34,016 bases of DNA, taken from the NCBI GenBank assembly GCA_021325315.1, contig JAJPHK010000036.1, positions 1 through 34,016 of the forward strand, read 5' to 3'. The notes under the pieces were generated by a model. The model saw only the letters and a list, made by a program, of their open reading frames with translations. It ran no database searches and was not told the origin of the DNA. Both the position numbers and the translations under genes were made by a program. Of this stretch, positions 28,494-34,016 are shown piece by piece. Position 1 is the stretch's first letter; each line of letters starts with the position of its first letter. Origin of the DNA: Alphaproteobacteria bacterium. Its GTDB lineage: Bacteria > Pseudomonadota > Alphaproteobacteria > Rhizobiales > Xanthobacteraceae.

Positions 28494-29450
28494 ATGGCTG
28501 TCACTGCGTTGAAATCGTCGGCTAGGCCCGCCACGCGCGATGTCAGTGCGTGGGAACGGCTAAAGGTGAACCGCAACTGGCTTGGATTGTGGTTTATGCT
28601 GCCGGCAGCGGCTTTTCTTGTCCTGTTTCTTGCCTATCCGCTCGGGCTCGGTGTTTGGCTTTCCTTCACCGACGCCAAGATTGGCCGCAGCGGCATTTTC
28701 GTTGGCTATGAGAACTACGAATGGCTATGGGACGATTCGATCTTCTGGCTTTCGGTGTTCAATACGCTGCTCTACACCCTCGTTGCGAGCACCATCAAAT
28801 TTGCCGTCGGGCTCTACCTTGCATTGCTGCTCAACGAGAATCTGCCGTTCAAGGCGATTCTGCGCGCTATCGTGTTGATCCCCTTTATCGTCCCGACCGT
28901 GCTCTCGGCGATCGCCTTTTGGTGGATCTATGACAGCCAGTTTTCCATCGTATCGTGGACGCTGCGCCATCTCGGCTTCATCTCTGGCAATATCGATTTC
29001 CTCGGCGATCCATGGAACGCGCGCTGGTCGGTTATCTTCGCCAATATATGGCGCGGCGTGCCGTTCGTCGCGATCACACTGCTCGCCGGCTTGCAGACGG
29101 TATCTCCGTCGCTCTACGAGGCCGCGACGATTGACGGCGCCAGTTCCTGGCAACGCTTCCGCTATATCACCTATCCGTTGCTTACTCCGATCATCGCCGT
29201 TGTGATGACCTTCTCGGTGCTGTTTACATTCACCGACTTTCAGCTGATCTGGGTGCTGACGCGCGGCGGCCCGGTGAATGCGACGCATCTGATGGCCACA
29301 CTTTCCTATCAGCGCGCCATCATCGGCGGACAGTTGGGCGAAGGGGCGGCGATCGCAACCGCCATGATCCCGTTTTTGCTCGCCGCCATTCTGATCTCGT
29401 GGTTCGGCTTGCAGCGCCGTAAATGGCAGCAGGGCGAAAGCAATGACTGA
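28494..29450 (+). CDS. Sugar-type ABC transporter permease
   Basis: 'WLGLWFMLPAAAFLVLFLAYPLGLGVWLSFTD', EAA loop 'PSLYEAATIDGASSWQRFRYITYPLLTPII'. Confidence 0.95.
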   Translation: MAVTALKSSARPATRDVSAWERLKVNRNWLGLWFMLPAAAFLVLFLAYPLGLGVWLSFTDAKIGRSGIFVGYENYEWLWDDSIFWLSVFNTLLYTLVASTIKFAVGLYLALLLNENLPFKAILRAIVLIPFIVPTVLSAIAFWWIYDSQFSIVSWTLRHLGFISGNIDFLGDPWNARWSVIFANIWRGVPFVAITLLAGLQTVSPSLYEAATIDGASSWQRFRYITYPLLTPIIAVVMTFSVLFTFTDFQLIWVLTRGGPVNATHLMATLSYQRAIIGGQLGEGAAIATAMIPFLLAAILISWFGLQRRKWQQGESND

Positions 29451-30351
29451 CATCCTGCACAAGACCTCGCCGAGTGTCGTGGCCGCCGCGGACCACAGCG
29501 AGGGCATGAGCTATCTGGAATCGCTGCCGCGTCGGCTGATTACGCTTTATCTGCCGCTCTCGGTGATTCTGCTCGTTTTGCTGTTTCCGTTCTATTGGAT
29601 GGCGCTGACGTCAATTAAGCCGGACGATCAGCTGCTCGACATGGACAAGGTCAATCCGTTCTGGACCACGGCGCCGACACTCAAGCATTTCTATACCCTC
29701 CTGTTCCAGACTAATTATCCGCTCTGGCTGTGGAACACGATGTTCGTTGCCATCGGCGCCACGATCCTGTCGATCATTGCGAGTGTGCTTGCCGCCTATG
29801 CCATCGTTAGGCTGCGCTTCCGGGGTGCGAATTGGGTGGGCGGCGCGATCTTCCTCGCCTATCTGGTGCCGCCTTCGATTCTCTTCATCCCGCTCTCGAC
29901 CGTCGTGTTCCAATACGGGCTGTTCGACAGCCCGTTCGCGCTCATTCTGACGTACCCCACGATTTTGATTCCGTTCTCGACCTGGCTCCTGATGGGCTAT
30001 TTCAAGACCATTCCCTACGAGCTCGAGGAATGCGCGCTGATCGACGGGGCGAGCCGCTGGCAGATCATGACTAGGATCGTGCTGCCGCTCGCGGTGCCGG
30101 GGCTGATTTCGGCGTTCATCTTCTGCTTCACGCTCTGCTGGAACGAATTCATCTACGCGTTGACATTCCTGTCGACGACCTCGCACAAGACCGTGCCGGT
30201 TGCGATCGTCAACGAATTCGTCGACGGCGACATCTATCGCTGGGGTTCCCTGATGGCTGGCGCGCTCGCAGGATCGTTGCCGCTCGTCATCCTCTATGCC
30301 TTCTTTGTCGAGCACTACGTCTCGGCCATGACCGGCGCGGTGAAGGAATAG
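29443..30351 (+). CDS. Sugar-type ABC transporter permease (MalG-like)
   Basis: 'TLYLPLSVILLVLLFPFYWMALTSIKPDDQL', EAA loop 'PYELEECALIDGASRWQIMTRIVLPLAVPGLISAFIFCFTLCWNEFIYALTFL'. Overlaps the upstream permease by 8 bp. Confidence 0.95.
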   Translation: MTDILHKTSPSVVAAADHSEGMSYLESLPRRLITLYLPLSVILLVLLFPFYWMALTSIKPDDQLLDMDKVNPFWTTAPTLKHFYTLLFQTNYPLWLWNTMFVAIGATILSIIASVLAAYAIVRLRFRGANWVGGAIFLAYLVPPSILFIPLSTVVFQYGLFDSPFALILTYPTILIPFSTWLLMGYFKTIPYELEECALIDGASRWQIMTRIVLPLAVPGLISAFIFCFTLCWNEFIYALTFLSTTSHKTVPVAIVNEFVDGDIYRWGSLMAGALAGSLPLVILYAFFVEHYVSAMTGAVKE

Positions 30352-30441
30352 CCGGAATAGAATGCTTTTCGGCGCGACATTCGTCTGCTTGACCGCGAGG
30401 GTGCGCTTCGGGCACGACGGTATAAGGGTGAGGTAATCCTT

Positions 30442-31074
30442 ATGCACGCTGCGTCTCAATCGAAATTGTCCATCTCCACGATTCAACTGATCCGGAAGGC
30501 GGTGTTGCTTGCCGTCGTCATTGGCGGCATTTTCCTTCTGCTCTTTGCGGATTCGAGCTGGCCGGATGGCCATTTTCCCCACGAGACGATCGAGCTCGTC
30601 GGCTTTTTCCTGATCGCATTCTGCATCCTGGGACGGACCTGGTGTTCGCTTTATATCGGCGGCTTCAAGAACAAGAATCTGATCGACCTCGGCCCATATT
30701 CGGTCACGCGCAATCCGCTGTATGTTTTTTCGGTGATGGGCGCCGCGGGCGTGGGCGCGCAGCTGGGCAGTATTGTGATCGCCTTGCTCGCGGGCGCCGT
30801 TGTCTGGGCGGTATTCTACATTTTGATATTTTCGGAGGAAGCGCATCTGCGGAATCAGTTCGGAAAGGAATATCTGAGCTATGTCGCCAGGGTTCCGCGG
30901 TTTTGGCCGAGATTCGCCGCCTGGCGCGACGCCGATACGCTGATCGTCAGACCCGGCATCGTGCGCGCGACGTTTTTCGACGCCTGCGTGTTCCTGCTCT
31001 CGATTCCGATCGCGGAGTGGTTCGATTATCTGCACGATACCGGAATCCTGCCGACCCTGTTCCAGCTTCCCTAG
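30442..31074 (+). CDS. Isoprenylcysteine carboxyl methyltransferase (ICMT)-family membrane protein
   Basis: 'LGRTWCSLYIGGFKNKNLIDLGPYSVTRNPLYVFSVMGAAGVGAQLGS...FSEEAHLRNQFGKEYLSYVARVPRFWP' ICMT/PEMT pattern. Confidence 0.88.
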   Translation: MHAASQSKLSISTIQLIRKAVLLAVVIGGIFLLLFADSSWPDGHFPHETIELVGFFLIAFCILGRTWCSLYIGGFKNKNLIDLGPYSVTRNPLYVFSVMGAAGVGAQLGSIVIALLAGAVVWAVFYILIFSEEAHLRNQFGKEYLSYVARVPRFWPRFAAWRDADTLIVRPGIVRATFFDACVFLLSIPIAEWFDYLHDTGILPTLFQLP

Positions 31075-32016
31075 TTACTCTCCGGTTTGCGCCTTGAGAG
31101 AATCCTCCGCTTTCATACGGCGCTCGCGATACAGAAGGTAAAGCCCCGAGGCGATGACGACCGCGGCGCCCGCCAGCGTCCAGCGATTCGGCACGTCGCC
31201 GAACACGGCGAATCCCGCGATGACCATCCAGACGATCTGCGTATAGATGAAAGGTGCGAGGATCGGCGCCGGCGCGCGGCGGTGGGCCATGATCAGGAAC
31301 AGGTGGCCGATCCAGCCGAGCGCGCCGACCCAGATCATTGCGGAAATCACCAGCGGTTCGCCCGGTGCCGTCCAGAACCACGGCAGGGGCAGCGTTGAAA
31401 CCGCCAGCCCGACCAGCGCGGAATAAAACGCGGTCGTCGCGGTGGAATCGTAGGATGCGAGAATGCGTGTCGTGATGTTGTAGAGCGCGTAACAGATCGC
31501 GCCCGCCAGCGACAGGATCGCAGCCGGATGGATTCCCCCGGCGCCGGGACGTGTCACCAGGAGAACCCCCGCGAAGCCGACGAGGATCGCGACCCAGCGG
31601 CGCGGGCCGATCCATTCGCCAAGCATCGGTCCGGCGCATAGCGCCACGAACAGCGGCGTCGAGAACATAATCGCGGAAGTCTGGTCGAGCTGCAGATAGC
31701 GAAGCGCGGTGAAATTCGCGATCGACGAGCCGACGAGCATGAGCGAGCGGAAGGTCTGTAACCAGGGGCGCTGCGTCGCGAGCAATCCGGACGTCGTCCA
31801 GGGATTCACGAAAACCAGCGAGATCGCGAAATGGCCGGCATAGCGCGCCCAGAGCACTTCCACCGTCGAAATGTGATGATTCAGCCATTTTGCGCTGGTG
31901 TCGAGAACGCAGAAACAGACCAGCGCGAGGCACATCAGCGCGATACCGGTGAACCGCGCTCGCGAATCGTCTGAGGCGGGCAATGTCCGGCGCTTCGCCG
32001 CGGCTTTTGTCGTCAT
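31075..32016 (-). CDS. DMT superfamily (EamA) transporter
   Basis: Ten hydrophobic segments, 'GIALMCLALVCFCVLDTSAKWLNHHISTVEVLWARYAGHF', 'FNALRYLQLDQTSAIMFSTPLFVALCAGPMLGEWIGPRRWVAILVGFAGVLLVTRPG'-type EamA pattern. Confidence 0.93.
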   Translation of the reverse strand: MTTKAAAKRRTLPASDDSRARFTGIALMCLALVCFCVLDTSAKWLNHHISTVEVLWARYAGHFAISLVFVNPWTTSGLLATQRPWLQTFRSLMLVGSSIANFTALRYLQLDQTSAIMFSTPLFVALCAGPMLGEWIGPRRWVAILVGFAGVLLVTRPGAGGIHPAAILSLAGAICYALYNITTRILASYDSTATTAFYSALVGLAVSTLPLPWFWTAPGEPLVISAMIWVGALGWIGHLFLIMAHRRAPAPILAPFIYTQIVWMVIAGFAVFGDVPNRWTLAGAAVVIASGLYLLYRERRMKAEDSLKAQTGE

Positions 32017-32028
32017 GCGGAGACGCTT

Positions 32029-32784
32029 TCAATAGGTGGCGCGGCCGCCCGAGAGATCGAACACCGCCCCGGTCGTGAACGAGCATTCGGCGGAGGCGGC
32101 GAAAGCGACGGTCGCCGCGATCTCCTCGACCTTGACGAAACGATTGCGCGGAATTTTCGAGAGCATGTAGTTGATGTGCTCTTCCGTCATCTGGTCAAAG
32201 ATCGCGGTTTTCGCGGCGGCGGGCGTCACGCAATTCACGGCGATGTCGTACTGCGCGAGTTCCTTGCCGAGCGATTTCGTGAGCGCGATCAAGCCCGCCT
32301 TCGAGGCGGAGTAGGCGGGCGCGTTCGGATTTCCTTCTTTTCCCGCGATCGACGCGACATTCACGATCCGCCCGTATTTCTGTTTGATCATCGAAGGCAC
32401 GACGGCGCGGCAGCAGTGAAAGGGGCCGGTCAGGTTGATCGCGATCACCTGGTTCCAGTCCTTCGCCGGATATTCCCAGGTCGGCTTGTTCGGGCCCGAG
32501 ATCCCCGCGTTGTTTACCAGAATGTCGATCCGTCCGAAGGCCGAAAGCGTTGCGTCGCGGGCGCTATCGACCGCCTTCAAGTCCGTCACGTCGACATCGA
32601 AGACCTCGACCCGGCCGCGGCCCACGAGCTCGGAAGCGGTTTGCTCGGCGAGCTTCCCGTCGCGATCCCAGATCGCGACATGCGCGCCGGAATCGAGCAT
32701 GCGTTCGACGATCGCCCGCCCGATGCCCTGGGCGCCCCCGGTGACGACCGCGGCCCGGCCGGCGAGATCGATGCGGTTCGTCAT
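32029..32784 (-). CDS. SDR family oxidoreductase (3-oxoacyl-ACP reductase-like)
   Basis: 'AAVVTGGAQGIGRAIVERMLDSGAHVAIWDRD', 'LVNNAGISG', 'YSASKAGLIALTKSLGKELAQYDIAVNCVTPAAAKT'. ATG at 32784 is preferred over the ORF-track start. Confidence 0.95.
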   Translation of the reverse strand: MTNRIDLAGRAAVVTGGAQGIGRAIVERMLDSGAHVAIWDRDGKLAEQTASELVGRGRVEVFDVDVTDLKAVDSARDATLSAFGRIDILVNNAGISGPNKPTWEYPAKDWNQVIAINLTGPFHCCRAVVPSMIKQKYGRIVNVASIAGKEGNPNAPAYSASKAGLIALTKSLGKELAQYDIAVNCVTPAAAKTAIFDQMTEEHINYMLSKIPRNRFVKVEEIAATVAFAASAECSFTTGAVFDLSGGRATY

Positions 32785-32920
32785 GTCGTGTTTCCCCAGC
32801 GTTCGGCAATGGCTTTCCGCGAGATTAGCCGAGGTTAACGATACGCGCGAGGCGAATTGCGTCTCGCTTGCGGAACCGTGCGCCCGCCCGTAGGTTGCGG
32901 CAATTTTTCGCGGACGTGCC

Positions 32921-33727
32921 ATGATTCCGAAGCGCTACTGGACGGAGATGACCTGGGAGGATTTCCACGACGGAGATCCTGCGGACTGGATCGCGGTGCT
33001 TCCGGTCGCGGCGGTCGAACAGCACGGGCCGCATCTTCCGGTCGGTGTCGATAGCTACATCGCCGAGGGCTATCTGCACCGCGTGATGGAGCTTCTGCCG
33101 CAATCGCTGCCCGCGACCTTCCTGCCGTTGCAGGCGGTCGGGAAGTCCGACGAGCACCTTTCGTTTCCCGGGACGCTCACGCTCTCGCCGGAAACCGCGA
33201 TCCGTGTCTGGACCGAAATCGGCGAGAGCGTTTACCGCGCGGGCGTGCGGAAGATCGTGATCGTGAATTCGCACGGCGGCAATTCGCCGGTGATCGATAT
33301 TGTCGCGCAAAATCTGCGCACGCGCTGCAAGATGCTCGCGGTGACGACCTCGTGGCATAGGCTCGGCTACCCGGAGGGATTGTTCTCGAAAGAGGAAATC
33401 GCGCACGGCATTCACGGCGGCGAGATCGAGACGTCGCTGATGCTGTGGCTGAAGACCGAAACGGTGCGGCCGGATATCGGCGACGGCAAGCCCGCGTCGC
33501 TCGCGATGGAACGCGAGTTCAAATATCTCCGCGCCTCGCGGCCGGCGGGCTTCGCCTGGATGACGCAGGATCTGAACCCGAGCGGTGTCGTCGGCAACGC
33601 GCGCGCGGGCACGCTGGAGAAGGGCGCCGCGGCGATCGATCACGGCGCGAAGGCTTTTGTGGCCCTTCTCGAGGATGTGCAGCGCTTCGATCTCAAGCGG
33701 CTGCGCGAGGGACCACTGAAGGATTGA
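32921..33727 (+). CDS. Creatininase family protein
   Basis: 'LPVAAVEQHGPHLPVGVDSYIAEGYLHR', 'SDEHLSFPGTLTLS', 'KIVIVNSHGGNSPVIDIVAQNL', 'GIHGGEIETSLML' metal-binding motifs of the creatininase family. Confidence 0.95.
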   Translation: MIPKRYWTEMTWEDFHDGDPADWIAVLPVAAVEQHGPHLPVGVDSYIAEGYLHRVMELLPQSLPATFLPLQAVGKSDEHLSFPGTLTLSPETAIRVWTEIGESVYRAGVRKIVIVNSHGGNSPVIDIVAQNLRTRCKMLAVTTSWHRLGYPEGLFSKEEIAHGIHGGEIETSLMLWLKTETVRPDIGDGKPASLAMEREFKYLRASRPAGFAWMTQDLNPSGVVGNARAGTLEKGAAAIDHGAKAFVALLEDVQRFDLKRLREGPLKD

Positions 33728-33779
33728 ATTCAATTTTTGGTTTCTCCGTTCGTTATGAATGCGCGAGCGCGCCTTCCAC

Positions 33780-33886
33780 CGTCATTCGGAGGCGCGAGCG
33801 AAGTCGGGCTTGCCCGACTTCGCCATTTAAAACGCGCAAGTCGGCTAAACCCGACTTCGGTGTGCTGCGCTGCGCCCGGAATGACG
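33780..33886. repeat. Nested imperfect inverted repeat (REP/palindromic intergenic element-like)
   Basis: Outer ends 'cgtcattc...gaatgacg'; inner perfect palindrome 'gaagtcgggc-ttgcccgacttc'; further 'aagtcggctaaacccgactt' hairpin. Confidence 0.75.
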
Positions 33887-34016
33887 AACAGCGGGGCAAA
33901 CGCCTTTATCTCCGCGCCCGGGTTTTCACCCGTCCGGAGCATTTTCTTTCCGCGAACGGCGCAAGCGCCAAGCGCGGTGAGGGACCGGAGCGCCGCTGGG
34001 CGCAATCGGGCCTTCC

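Noticed and set aside
29611-31035. 474-aa minus-strand ORF, the longest shadow ORF
   Set aside because: Antisense to the MalG-like permease and ICMT-like gene; extremely Arg/Glu/Asp-rich and without family motifs.
33730-34005. 91-aa minus-strand ORF
   Set aside because: Runs through the palindromic intergenic element; no credible coding signal.

Overview
This looks like an ordinary stretch of GC-rich alphaproteobacterial chromosome, probably Hyphomicrobiales by gene content and style (no database check was possible). It opens with the 3' end of a 23S rRNA gene, a 5S rRNA and a strong terminator. A displaced initiator tRNA-Met lies about 3.9 kb further on. The rest is about 28 protein genes:
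- an APC permease, methyltransferases and a DUF1330 protein
- a metallophosphoesterase / cupredoxin / ECF-sigma / anti-sigma operon
- a frameshifted ogt-like gene, an amidohydrolase, an ABM-domain protein and an aminotransferase
- an IlvD/Edd dehydratase / PEP-mutase-like / GNAT / SDR operon
- two exported alpha/beta hydrolases
- a DenD-like epimerase with sfsA, map and radC
- an AraC regulator, a double-Inh-like exported protein and a 2-hydroxyacid dehydrogenase
- a four-gene sugar-type ABC transporter
- an ICMT-like protein, an EamA transporter, an SDR and a creatininase-family protein
No CRISPR array, integrase, transposase or recognisable defence island was seen. The observations most worth a second look are the ECF/cupredoxin/phosphoesterase operon, the one-base frameshift in ogt, the tRNA-fMet features and the possible tRNA-bracketed segment after it, and several unexplained palindromic intergenic elements. 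I see nothing I would call a clearly new system. The ECF operon is the best candidate for a poorly described regulatory unit.
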